From an uncultured Sphaerochaeta sp. (GTDB lineage: Bacteria; Spirochaetota; Spirochaetia; Sphaerochaetales; Sphaerochaetaceae): a DNA stretch of 64,000 nucleotides. Of the stretch, positions 1 to 7,410 are shown one piece after another. The position numbers and the translations under genes are program-made. The stretch is taken from positions 484,001 through 548,000 of the forward strand of contig NZ_OY781940.1 of NCBI RefSeq assembly GCF_963677315.1, given 5' to 3'. Under the pieces are notes generated by a model, which had not been told where the DNA came from, searched no databases, and saw only the letters and a list, made by a program, of their open reading frames with translations. Each line of letters opens with the position of its first letter. Position 1 is the first letter of the stretch.

Positions 1-1
1 A

Positions 2-409
2 GCAAGCGAGGTTATCGATTACACGAGTGAGGATATTACCACCAGCGGCCGTCTCTTCGACCGGATTATCGCTATAAATGGGTACCACCGGCTTTCAGCG
101 TATAAGCATCTCCTCACGCCTCACGGAATATTCGTTATGGTGGGAGGTTCCTTGAAACAGATATTCACTTCTCTTCTCTTTGGATCGTTGATGTCGGTAG
201 GGTCCAAGAAAATGCGTACACTGGCGGCAAAACCCAATAGGGAGGACCTGGAATTTGTTCTGGACTTGGTAGCCTCCGGCAAGATTCATCCAGTCATAGA
301 TCGGTGCTATCCGCTGGAGCAAACTGCAGAGGCAATGAGTTATGTGAGCGAAGGGCATGCCCAGGGCAAGGTGGTCATTACAGTGACCTCCCAATCAGGG
401 CCGATGTGA
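2..409 (+). CDS. NAD(P)-dependent alcohol dehydrogenase, MDR family, C-terminal part
   Basis: The reading frame is open from the window edge to a TGA at 407-409, so only the last ~135 residues are seen. They match the C-terminal half of medium-chain dehydrogenases that resemble quinone oxidoreductase. A Rossmann-fold segment (ASEVIDYTSED, FDRIIAINGYH) is followed by GIFVMVGG and a tail ending in GHAQGKVVITV. The catalytic N-terminal domain lies outside the window, so zinc ligands and substrate cannot be judged. A hairpin that looks like a terminator follows at 479-512. Confidence 0.8.
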   Translation, partial: ASEVIDYTSEDITTSGRLFDRIIAINGYHRLSAYKHLLTPHGIFVMVGGSLKQIFTSLLFGSLMSVGSKKMRTLAAKPNREDLEFVLDLVASGKIHPVIDRCYPLEQTAEAMSYVSEGHAQGKVVITVTSQSGPM

Positions 410-427
410 TGTTTTTCTTGAGTCAAA

Positions 428-472
428 CTCAGGCTCAAGACGCAAGGAAGGCAACCCGCTGTATGACCATTG
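428..472. repeat. 45-bp direct repeat, copy A (upstream of toxin-antitoxin pair)
   Basis: This block begins CTCAGGCTCAAGAC and ends GCTGTATGACCATTG. It recurs in the same orientation at 2240-2284 with 42 of 45 positions identical. The two copies enclose the higBA-like pair, which suggests the pair arrived or duplicated as a unit, or that this is a dispersed genomic repeat. No transposase or terminal inverted repeats were seen. Confidence 0.8.
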
Positions 473-478
473 ATGGTG

Positions 479-512
479 AGGCTTCACCAGTACCTGTGGA
501 TGAAGCCTTTTC
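479..512 (+). terminator. Rho-independent terminator after the dehydrogenase
   Basis: A perfect 8-bp stem, AGGCTTCA (479-486) with TGAAGCCT (501-508), has a 14-nt loop and runs into TTTT. It sits 70 nt after the dehydrogenase stop and before the toxin promoter, as expected for a terminator. Confidence 0.55.
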
Positions 513-561
513 ATTGCTTCATAGAAAGAGAATCCTGTTATTATTAATAATTGTAATTCAG

Positions 562-583
562 AATGCGAAGTAAAACGCGCATT
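562..583. promoter_or_regulatory. Inverted repeat upstream of toxin promoter, candidate antitoxin operator
   Basis: AATGCG (562-567) and CGCATT (578-583) form an inverted repeat 16 bp centre to centre, ending four bases before the -35 box at 587. HigA-type antitoxins usually repress their own operon through such palindromes. The assignment is inference from position. Confidence 0.4.
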
Positions 584-586
584 TTA

Positions 587-615
587 TTGTCATTTCTCTC
601 AATACATGGTATATT
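587..615 (+). promoter_or_regulatory. Sigma-70 promoter of the toxin-antitoxin operon
   Basis: TTGTCA (587-592), a 17-bp spacer and TATATT (610-615) form a good vegetative promoter. The GTG start of the toxin is at 622, which is where transcription should begin, so the toxin message would be leaderless or nearly so. Confidence 0.6.
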
Positions 616-621
616 ACTATT

Positions 622-930
622 GTGAAATTCAGTTTTGCCAACAAGCATCTTGAAATCCTCTATACAAGTGGGAAGTCAAAAAAATACCATCTAGAAAAAC
701 AGGTGCTTCAAGGATTCTTTGAGGTTGTAGCGGCCATTGATGCAGCACAAGATATTCATGACCTACAGATGCGACCATCTCTACATTTCGAAAGACTCAG
801 AGGAACAGAAAAACGCTTTTCCCTGCGTATCACCAGAAAATATCGACTTGAAGTCGAGATAGACTGGGAAAACGAGGAAAAGACGATGGGAATTGTAGAA
901 ATAGAGGAATTGAGCAAACACTATGAATAG
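622..930 (+). CDS. higB: HigB-type toxin, RelE/ParE superfamily
   Basis: This 102-residue protein has the size and layout of HigB ribosome-dependent mRNA interferases of the RelE/ParE fold. An N-terminal helical part (residues 1-50) is followed by the strand region LHFERLRGTEKRFSLRITRK and a C-terminal acidic tail. The gene lies 12 nt before a HigA-like antitoxin, the usual toxin-first order of hig loci. The start is GTG at 622; no in-frame ATG occurs earlier and no ribosome binding site is visible. The start falls at the predicted transcription start, so leaderless translation is possible. The family is fairly clear, but the exact target is unknown. Confidence 0.75.
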   Translation: MKFSFANKHLEILYTSGKSKKYHLEKQVLQGFFEVVAAIDAAQDIHDLQMRPSLHFERLRGTEKRFSLRITRKYRLEVEIDWENEEKTMGIVEIEELSKHYE

Positions 931-942
931 GAGGACGATACC

Positions 943-2064
943 ATGGGTAATACTGTGAAACCTTTTCTCAACATCAGCACTGGCGATATGATCAGAAGAG
1001 AGTTGGAATTCCTGGGCTGGACCCAAGAAGATCTCGCCCAAGTTACCAATATATCCCGCAAGACCTTGAGCAATATCATGAATGCAAAACAAAAACTCCA
1101 AATGGAGCATGCCTGGGCATTGGCAGAGGCACTCGGGGGAAGTGCGGAATCTTGGATGCACATAGATACGAGGTATTGGCTGAATGCAACAGGCCAAAGC
1201 GCAGAACCTTCACAAACGGAGAGAAGAGCCCGAATACGAAAGTATGTACCCGTTTTGGAGATGCAAAGAAAGGGTTGGTATAATGAGGGTAAAAGTGCCG
1301 ATACGTATGAATCTACCTACCGCGCAATATGGAGTGAAGAAGATCCCGATATCACCTTCAACGTCTATGAAACATATGGAAAAGGCGCCAGATACTGTGC
1401 TGGACGTTCTCGTGTCGACAATACATACACTGAAAACTACTGCATCACTTGGTACCAGATTGCAAAAAGACGATGCAAAGAAATACAAGTTCCTCCTTAC
1501 AGCTCAGAAAAACTCAAGTATCTATCCAAAAGTCTGTTGCAATATACCGTACGAGAGGGGGGTGTTATTGACGTCATTCACGACTTGAATGAAGCAGGCG
1601 TCATTTTTCTCGTTCAATCCCATCTATCAAAGACATCTCTGGACGGAGCGTCCTTCTTCTGTAATGATCATCCGGTAATCGTATACACTGCACGCTACGA
1701 TAGAATAGATAATTTCTGGTTTACGTTGGCTCATGAGATTGCACATCTTTTACTCCACTTCAAGCAAAGTACTGAGAAGATTTTCCTTGATGACCTCATG
1801 GACAAAACAGAGAGATCAACGCTGGAGCAAGAAGCTGATGCAAAAGCTGAAGAAATTCTTCGAGTAAAGCAGATTCTTGCATGTGTAGAACCATTTAGAA
1901 ATTATATATCGGAGGTAAAATTGGTACAAATCGCTTCTGAGATTGGTATTGATGTATCATTGCTGTTGGGTATTCTGCAATTCTACGGATATGTGGATTA
2001 CAGAAAACTCAACAAGTTCAAGAAACAGGTAAAAGTACTTTTTCCTCGCCATATCGTCATGTAA
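943..2064 (+). CDS. higA: HigA-type antitoxin: XRE helix-turn-helix fused to ImmA/IrrE metallopeptidase domain
   Basis: The 373-residue protein starts at ATG 943, with AGGAGG overlapping the toxin stop. Residues 12-80 form a HigA-like helix-turn-helix (GWTQEDLAQVTNISRKTLSNI). Residues ~200-330 are an ImmA/IrrE (DUF955) domain with the zinc motif HEIAH at 264-268 and a downstream acidic EQEADAKAEE segment. It should neutralise the toxin and repress the operon. The fused protease-like domain is long compared with the ~100-residue classical HigA, and might mediate regulated self-cleavage or sense stress; that is inference. The flanking direct repeats suggest mobility. Confidence 0.8.
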   Translation: MGNTVKPFLNISTGDMIRRELEFLGWTQEDLAQVTNISRKTLSNIMNAKQKLQMEHAWALAEALGGSAESWMHIDTRYWLNATGQSAEPSQTERRARIRKYVPVLEMQRKGWYNEGKSADTYESTYRAIWSEEDPDITFNVYETYGKGARYCAGRSRVDNTYTENYCITWYQIAKRRCKEIQVPPYSSEKLKYLSKSLLQYTVREGGVIDVIHDLNEAGVIFLVQSHLSKTSLDGASFFCNDHPVIVYTARYDRIDNFWFTLAHEIAHLLLHFKQSTEKIFLDDLMDKTERSTLEQEADAKAEEILRVKQILACVEPFRNYISEVKLVQIASEIGIDVSLLLGILQFYGYVDYRKLNKFKKQVKVLFPRHIVM

Positions 2065-2163
2065 TTGATTTCCGATAAAAAGATCTCACTAACTGAAATA
2101 TTCGAAACGCTAAAAGAATTGGAAGAACAGATAAACAACCTAAGGCCAACCTCAATATCGTAA
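2065..2163 (+). other. In-frame open stretch directly after the antitoxin stop
   Basis: Immediately after the TAA of the antitoxin the same frame stays open for 32 codons. It reads as a plausible amphipathic helix (SLTEIFETLKELEEQINNL) before the next TAA at 2161. It may be a former C-terminal extension separated by a stop mutation, a tiny TTG-initiated ORF, or chance. No ribosome binding site supports independent translation. Confidence 0.2.
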
Positions 2164-2239
2164 TCCGAGAACAGAAGAAGAGGCTTCTATCGTTGAGGAA
2201 CCATAGCCAAGAGTCAGGTCGTCTGCTATCTGGCCACAG

Positions 2240-2284
2240 CTCAGGCTCAAGACACAAGAAAGGCAACCCGCTGTACGACCATTG
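2240..2284. repeat. 45-bp direct repeat, copy B (downstream of toxin-antitoxin pair)
   Basis: This is the second copy of the repeat at 428-472, with three substitutions. It lies 98 bp from the 3' end of the initiator tRNA gene. The stretch 2164-2382 around it shows no convincing gene. Confidence 0.8.
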
Positions 2285-2382
2285 TCGCCTAACAAGTTGC
2301 CTAGTAGTCTGGTAGAATAAGGAATCACCGTCCTGCCGTGTGCCTTTGCACGTGCGGCAGTCCATTCTTCAAACCAACTGTT

Positions 2383-2455
<73 letters not shown>

Positions 2456-2470
2456 TCGAATTTCTTCTGT

Positions 2471-2499
2471 ACTATACGGAAAAAGGAAAATCTTGTCAA
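2471..2499 (-). promoter_or_regulatory. Consensus promoter of initiator tRNA
   Basis: Read on the minus strand, a perfect TTGACA (2494-2499) is followed by exactly 17 bp and TATAGT (2471-2476). The tRNA 5' end is 15 bp further on. This is the strongest promoter-like match in this part of the window, fitting a highly expressed stable RNA. Confidence 0.8.
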
Positions 2500-2538
2500 C
2501 CAGCATTGTAATTAATGCTATAAAAATAATTTAACACC

Positions 2539-2567
2539 TTGCAACGGTTGTAGTTATTGGGTATGGT
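2539..2567 (+). promoter_or_regulatory. Putative promoter of the trk operon
   Basis: TTGCAA (2539-2544), a 17-bp spacer and TATGGT (2562-2567) precede trkA. Between it and the gene lie two short hairpins: TAAAAGC/GCTTTTA (2579-2597), and ACGTTTC/GAAACGT (2623-2641), which includes the GTG start codon. Confidence 0.45.
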
Positions 2568-2639
2568 ATTTCAACGCATAAAAGCCTTATGCTTTTACAG
2601 CATGTCTGGTACTATATACACAACGTTTCCCAATGAAAC

Positions 2640-4010
2640 GTGAAGGAGCCTGGTACGAGTAAGAAAGTGGTTATCCTAGGTGCGGGAAGACGCGGCATGG
2701 GAATGGCAAAACAACTCATTACAGATGGTAAGGATGTAGTAATCCTTGACAACTCGTTTGAAAGAGTCGAAATGGCTGTTTCCAAACTCGATTGTCTTGG
2801 TGTGCTGGGCAACGGCACCGACATAGACAAGCTCACTGAAGCAGGAGTCGAGCAAGCAGAAGCCTTTATTGCAGTAACCAACAGTGACGAAATAAACCTG
2901 GTCTCATGCGGGCTGGTCTCCTCATCATTCCCAAATACCAAAACCGTTGCGGCAATACGATCCCTGATCTACACCGGCAGTGGTGGCCTTAAGGAAGGAT
3001 TGCTCGGCATTGATTATATCGTAAATCCCAATGCAGAAACGGCACGATCGATCTTTACCATCATAGAACAAGGGGTTAACGGAAACCTCTTGGCATTCAG
3101 TAACTCCAAGCTACTGCTCTATAATTTCTATATCGAAAAAAACAGTACCTATGTAGGGACCACCGTCAGTGAGATGCGCAACAAACTCAACGCTGAGTTT
3201 GTTATCGCTTCCATCAAACGAAGGGGACAGGTCCTCGTTCCTTCAGGAGAAACCACCATACAGGCTGAGGATACACTGAGCATCATAGCTGAATCGCAGG
3301 AAGTCACCGATATACTGAAAACAGTCGGGAAGCTCCAGAAAAGACCCAACAACATGGTGCTGGTCGGCGCAAGTAAAATCACCAGAGCTCTACTGAACCG
3401 GATGAGCCCTGCAATGCGTTCCAAGGTCACCATCGTCGACCAAGATCCTGAGGTTTGCAAGGAATTCTCAGAGCGCTTTCGTGAGATTCTGGTTATCAAG
3501 GCCGATATCACCGACGAAGACATCATGGCAGAGGAACAGCTGGGAAGCTACGATCTTCTTATCGCCCTTACCGACAATGATGAATTGAACATCATCACCG
3601 CAAGTTACGCAAAACGTATCGGGATCATGCGGTCCATGGCTCTTATCAAGCAAAACAACAACTATTCACGTATGGCTTCCTACCTTGGAATCGATGTGGT
3701 CATCTCTACCACCGACACCACCGTAGAGTCCTTGCTTCGCTATCTCAGGGGGAGCAATGTATCGAGTGTTCACTCACTCTTCAACGGACAGCTCGAGGTG
3801 TATGAATTCATCATCCACGCAGACAGTGAGGTGTGCGGCAAGCAGTTGAAAGACATCAATATGAGAAAGAAAGCAATAGTTGCAGGCATTACCAACAATG
3901 AAGGGAAGAGTATCATTCCCAATGGGTATTCCACCCTCAATGAAGGGGATACTGTTGTCGTAGCAGCACTCAGGCAAGCTACTGAGTTCATCCAAAAACT
4001 CTTTGGGTAG
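2640..4010 (+). CDS. trkA: Trk potassium uptake peripheral subunit TrkA
   Basis: This 456-residue cytosolic regulator gates the TrkH potassium channel by binding NAD(H) or nucleotides. It has the tandem layout of full-length TrkA: RCK/TrkA-N Rossmann domain (KKVVILGAGRRGMG near residues 8-21), a TrkA-C domain, a second RCK-N domain (NNMVLVGASKITRALL, ~237-252) and a second TrkA-C domain. trkH follows with a short gap, so the two form an operon. The start is uncertain: GTG 2640 has no upstream Shine-Dalgarno and lies in the arm of a 7-bp hairpin. GTG 2667 is a weak alternative that would remove nine residues. Confidence 0.92.
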   Translation: MKEPGTSKKVVILGAGRRGMGMAKQLITDGKDVVILDNSFERVEMAVSKLDCLGVLGNGTDIDKLTEAGVEQAEAFIAVTNSDEINLVSCGLVSSSFPNTKTVAAIRSLIYTGSGGLKEGLLGIDYIVNPNAETARSIFTIIEQGVNGNLLAFSNSKLLLYNFYIEKNSTYVGTTVSEMRNKLNAEFVIASIKRRGQVLVPSGETTIQAEDTLSIIAESQEVTDILKTVGKLQKRPNNMVLVGASKITRALLNRMSPAMRSKVTIVDQDPEVCKEFSERFREILVIKADITDEDIMAEEQLGSYDLLIALTDNDELNIITASYAKRIGIMRSMALIKQNNNYSRMASYLGIDVVISTTDTTVESLLRYLRGSNVSSVHSLFNGQLEVYEFIIHADSEVCGKQLKDINMRKKAIVAGITNNEGKSIIPNGYSTLNEGDTVVVAALRQATEFIQKLFG

Positions 4011-4017
4011 GATTAGC

Positions 4018-5475
4018 ATGATAAATTGGAAACTGGACCTTCGGCTGTTATCATTTATTGTACTCTTTATTGGCCTGCTTATGGGCATCCCTACTGCCCT
4101 GGCATTCAATTATCAGGAAACAGATGCCATCAAAGGATTTTTGGTAGCATATGCTGCCATAGCAATCTTCAGTACCACTATCCTTATCAGTACCGGAAAG
4201 TCACAGAATAAGCAGATGCTCGCTCGTGATGGGTACCTCGTGGTAACCCTGACATGGGTAATCGCAACTGCATTTTCAGCCATCCCATTGGTAGCCAGCG
4301 GAGCCTATGTGGACTATCCCAGCGCCTACTTTGAGATCATGAGTGGATTCACTACCACAGGAGCCACGGTACTGCCGGAAATTGAGAGTCTACCCAAATC
4401 CATCCTGTTCTGGCGTTCACAGACCAACTGGTTGGGGGGTATGGGAATCGTGGTACTCTTCGTAGCGTTGCTACCAGCCCTTGGGGTGAGCGGAGCACTG
4501 CTCGTTGGAGCTGAAACTGTTGGCCCAACAAAGGACAAGCTTACTCCCAAGATCAAGAATACTGCCCTCATTCTCTGGTCGATCTATATCGGTTTCTCTG
4601 TACTCGAAACCATCTTACTTCTCTTGGGCGGACTTTCTCTCTATGATGCAGTTACCGTTACCTTTTCAACCATGGCCGCAGCCGGATTCTGTGTAAAGAA
4701 TTCATCCATCGGGACATTCTCAAGCCTCTATGTAGATGTTGTGGTAACCATATTCATGCTCATTGCAGGAGCTAACTTCGCACTCTACTACAAGGCCATC
4801 AGTGGAAGACTAAAATCCGTTCTGAGGGATGGTGAGCTTCGCTTCTATCTTGGTATCTGGGCATTGGTGGCACTGCTTGCAGCTTGGCATCTCACATTTT
4901 CAAATACCTATGGTTCCTTCGGTGAGTCTTTCCGCTACAGTGCATTTCTCACTGCATCCATTCTCACCACCACAGGGTTTGCTACCACTGACTATGTGCT
5001 CTGGCCTGCCTTTCCCCAGCTGCTGTTCTTCCTGCTCTTCTTCATCGGAGGATCGGCAGGATCAGCCGGAGGTGGTGTCAAGGTGGTCAGGATTGCCACG
5101 CTCTTCAAGATGGGGAGAGCCCACATCAAACAGAGAATTCACCCGAAAGGAATTTTCCAGGTAAGGGTCGGCCATACTACCGTTCCAGAAGAACTGATGC
5201 GTTCCATTGCGACCTTCTTTGGTGTTTACATATTTACAGGAGTTATTGGAGCCGTTCTGATCTCCTTGAGTGGACTTGACCCCTTTTCCAGTGTGGCCGC
5301 ATCTTTCCTATGCCTTGGAAATATCGGAATTGGGTTTGCTGAGGTCGGCCCCACAGGCAATTTTGCCTTTCTTCCCTCAGCCCTGAAATGGGTGTGTGCC
5401 TTCCTGATGCTGGTAGGCCGTCTTGAATTGTTTACCGTTTTTGTCCTGTTTTCAAAACATTTCTGGAAGCGTTGA
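4018..5475 (+). CDS. trkH: Trk potassium transporter membrane subunit TrkH
   Basis: This inner-membrane potassium-translocating subunit is gated by TrkA. The 485-residue protein has about ten hydrophobic segments in the four-fold membrane-pore-membrane pattern of the Trk/Ktr/HKT superfamily. Selectivity-filter-like loops occur at STTGATVLPE, TMAAAGFC and TTTGFATTDY. I take the start at ATG 4018, which has a TAGGAT-type ribosome site just after the trkA stop. A TTG at 4003 would overlap trkA and add five residues. Two uptake subunits and no other ion transporter are present nearby, so this is a simple two-gene Trk operon. Confidence 0.92.
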   Translation: MINWKLDLRLLSFIVLFIGLLMGIPTALAFNYQETDAIKGFLVAYAAIAIFSTTILISTGKSQNKQMLARDGYLVVTLTWVIATAFSAIPLVASGAYVDYPSAYFEIMSGFTTTGATVLPEIESLPKSILFWRSQTNWLGGMGIVVLFVALLPALGVSGALLVGAETVGPTKDKLTPKIKNTALILWSIYIGFSVLETILLLLGGLSLYDAVTVTFSTMAAAGFCVKNSSIGTFSSLYVDVVVTIFMLIAGANFALYYKAISGRLKSVLRDGELRFYLGIWALVALLAAWHLTFSNTYGSFGESFRYSAFLTASILTTTGFATTDYVLWPAFPQLLFFLLFFIGGSAGSAGGGVKVVRIATLFKMGRAHIKQRIHPKGIFQVRVGHTTVPEELMRSIATFFGVYIFTGVIGAVLISLSGLDPFSSVAASFLCLGNIGIGFAEVGPTGNFAFLPSALKWVCAFLMLVGRLELFTVFVLFSKHFWKR

Positions 5476-5581
5476 TAGAAAAACCATAGCTTGTCTGACA
5501 TGTGGGTGGATTTTTTTCCACAGATTCCGTAAGATGGCAAAAAACCGGGTCAGTACACCCGATATGTGAAAGGAGCCCCAG

Positions 5582-6715
5582 ATGAAAAACATCCTCTTGA
5601 TCCCCGATTCCTTCAAGGGAACCATGAGTTCTGAACAGATCTGTTCCATCATGGACAGAGCTATCAAGCGCCACTACAGCGATGCAAAAGTCACCAGTAT
5701 CCCGGTCGCAGACGGAGGAGAAGGGAGCGTAGATGCTTTTCTTCAAGCCCTCGGTGGGGAGAAACGTATCGTAACTGTGCAAGGCCCCTTTGGACAACTC
5801 ATGGAAAGTTTCTATGGTATCATCAAGGGCGATACTGCTGTCATCGAGATGGCTTCCTGCGCAGGGCTTCCCCTGGTAGGAGATGAACTCCGCCCGGACA
5901 AGACCACAACCTATGGCGTTGGACAGCTTATGCTTGATGCAGCAAAAAACGGTTGCAAGCACATCATCGTCGGTCTTGGAGGCAGTTCCACCAATGATGG
6001 TGGGTGCGGTGCAGCAGCTGCTTGCGGGGTAGTGTTCAAGGATAAGGATGGCAATGCATTTGTTCCTACCGGTGGGACCATGGATCAGGTCGTATCGATT
6101 GACACATCAGATCTCGATCCAGCTCTCAAGCAGGTAACCATCACCACCATGTGTGACATCGACAACCCATTCCATGGGACCAATGGTGCAGCCTATATTT
6201 TCGGACCACAGAAAGGCGCAGATCCTGAGATGGTAAAAGTACTGGATTCCAATCTAAAAAGTCTTGCTGGAGTAATCCAGAAAGATCTGGGTATTGATGT
6301 ACAGGCAATCCCTGGCAGTGGAGCAGCAGGTGGAATGGGTGGCGGCATGGCTGCCTTCTTCTCCTCTATCCTACAGATGGGAATCGAGACCGTATTGGAT
6401 ACCGTCAACTTCGATTCCCTGCTCAAGGATGCAGACCTGGTTCTGACCGGAGAAGGAAAGATTGATGGACAGTCACTCAGGGGCAAGGTTGTTATAGGGG
6501 TATCCAGACGCGCCAAGAAAGCCAAGGTTCCGGTACTCGCTATTGTCGGGGATATCGGGGATGACGTGGATGGTGCCTATGATGAGGGTGTCACTGGAAT
6601 CTTCTCAATCAACCGTGTCGCAGTTGAGTTTAAGAAGGCCAAGGGCCGGGCTCCCGAGGATATGGAGAAGACCATCGACAACCTGATGCGATTCACCAAG
6701 CAGATGGGACTATGA
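5582..6715 (+). CDS. glxK: Glycerate kinase, GckA/GlxK family
   Basis: The enzyme phosphorylates D-glycerate with ATP, usually at the 2-hydroxyl in this family. The 377-residue protein opens with ILLIPDSFKGTMSS and carries PVADGGEGS, GLGGSSTNDGG and a late LTGEGKIDGQS segment, all family signatures. ATG 5582 is preceded by AAAGGAG. The gene overlaps the next one by four bases (ATGA), so the two are translationally coupled. Glycerate could come from glyoxylate, sugar-acid or serine metabolism; no pathway partner lies next to it. Confidence 0.92.
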   Translation: MKNILLIPDSFKGTMSSEQICSIMDRAIKRHYSDAKVTSIPVADGGEGSVDAFLQALGGEKRIVTVQGPFGQLMESFYGIIKGDTAVIEMASCAGLPLVGDELRPDKTTTYGVGQLMLDAAKNGCKHIIVGLGGSSTNDGGCGAAAACGVVFKDKDGNAFVPTGGTMDQVVSIDTSDLDPALKQVTITTMCDIDNPFHGTNGAAYIFGPQKGADPEMVKVLDSNLKSLAGVIQKDLGIDVQAIPGSGAAGGMGGGMAAFFSSILQMGIETVLDTVNFDSLLKDADLVLTGEGKIDGQSLRGKVVIGVSRRAKKAKVPVLAIVGDIGDDVDGAYDEGVTGIFSINRVAVEFKKAKGRAPEDMEKTIDNLMRFTKQMGL

Positions 6716-7410
6716 AGCGAACAGCATTGATAGAGAGGCTCAGCGAACTTGCTGAGCCTTCTTATCGCTCATTTCAACAGAAACTACAAGTCTCACAAGG
6801 ACAGATGTATGGAGTCAGGGCTCCCGCACTGCAGAAGTTGGCAAAACATATTGCTTCTACATATGGGGTCCTTGCTCTTACCGAGCTACTCAGCTATAAA
6901 GCACTCTCCTATGAGGAGACCATCATCCTCTACAAGCTATTCGGCCAGATTACGCTCACAGAAGCAGAGCGGTTATCCTATTTGCCAAAAATGTTGCCCT
7001 ATAACGACAGTTGGGCCACCAATGATTGCCTTGCCTCTGAGATGAAATGGATACAGAAGAACAGGGAACACTACTACCCCTATTTCAGTACGTTGCTGAC
7101 CCACGAAGCTCCCTATGACAAGCGCCTGGGAGTTGTCACCCTGATGCTGTATTACCTTGAACCTGACACCTTTGGGGAGGTTCTCAAGATACTCTCCACT
7201 GTGGAGAGTGGGCACTACTATGTTATGATGGCACTTGCTTGGGCATACGCAAGTGCATACTGCAAGGACAAAGAAACAACCCTTCCCTATCTGCAACCAG
7301 GACGGCTTGCTGAACCGCTAAGGAGGAAGGCCATTCAGAAGTGTATTGAATCACGCTTAGTCAGTGATAAGGACAAAACATCACTCAAGGCGCTCAGGCA
7401 AGTACCCTAA
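6712..7410 (+). CDS. DNA alkylation repair protein, AlkD-like HEAT-repeat family
   Basis: The 232-residue protein resembles AlkD-type glycosylases (PF08713), which excise N3- and N7-alkylpurines using a superhelix of HEAT-like repeats. Recognisable segments are YGVRAPALQKLAKHIA near the N-terminus, SYEETIILYKLFGQ, and NDSWATNDCLASEMKW, where AlkD-family enzymes place their active-site tryptophan and aspartate. It overlaps glxK by four bases and runs 17 bases into the convergent dipeptidase gene at its 3' end. The family assignment is solid; the true lesion substrate is not known, since several AlkD relatives are not glycosylases. Confidence 0.8.
   Translation: MKRTALIERLSELAEPSYRSFQQKLQVSQGQMYGVRAPALQKLAKHIASTYGVLALTELLSYKALSYEETIILYKLFGQITLTEAERLSYLPKMLPYNDSWATNDCLASEMKWIQKNREHYYPYFSTLLTHEAPYDKRLGVVTLMLYYLEPDTFGEVLKILSTVESGHYYVMMALAWAYASAYCKDKETTLPYLQPGRLAEPLRRKAIQKCIESRLVSDKDKTSLKALRQVP

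Noticed and set aside
2057..2365. Minus-strand 102-codon open frame across the repeat copy B
   Set aside because: It has no recognisable domain, covers the repeat and intergenic sequence, and composition is unlike neighbouring genes; likely chance.
5500..5525. Terminator between trkH and glxK
   Set aside because: GTGG and CCAC around a T run form only a 4-bp stem, too weak to call.
5432..5962. 176-codon minus-strand frame at the trkH-glxK junction
   Set aside because: Overlaps two clear genes on the opposite strand and lacks any family signal.
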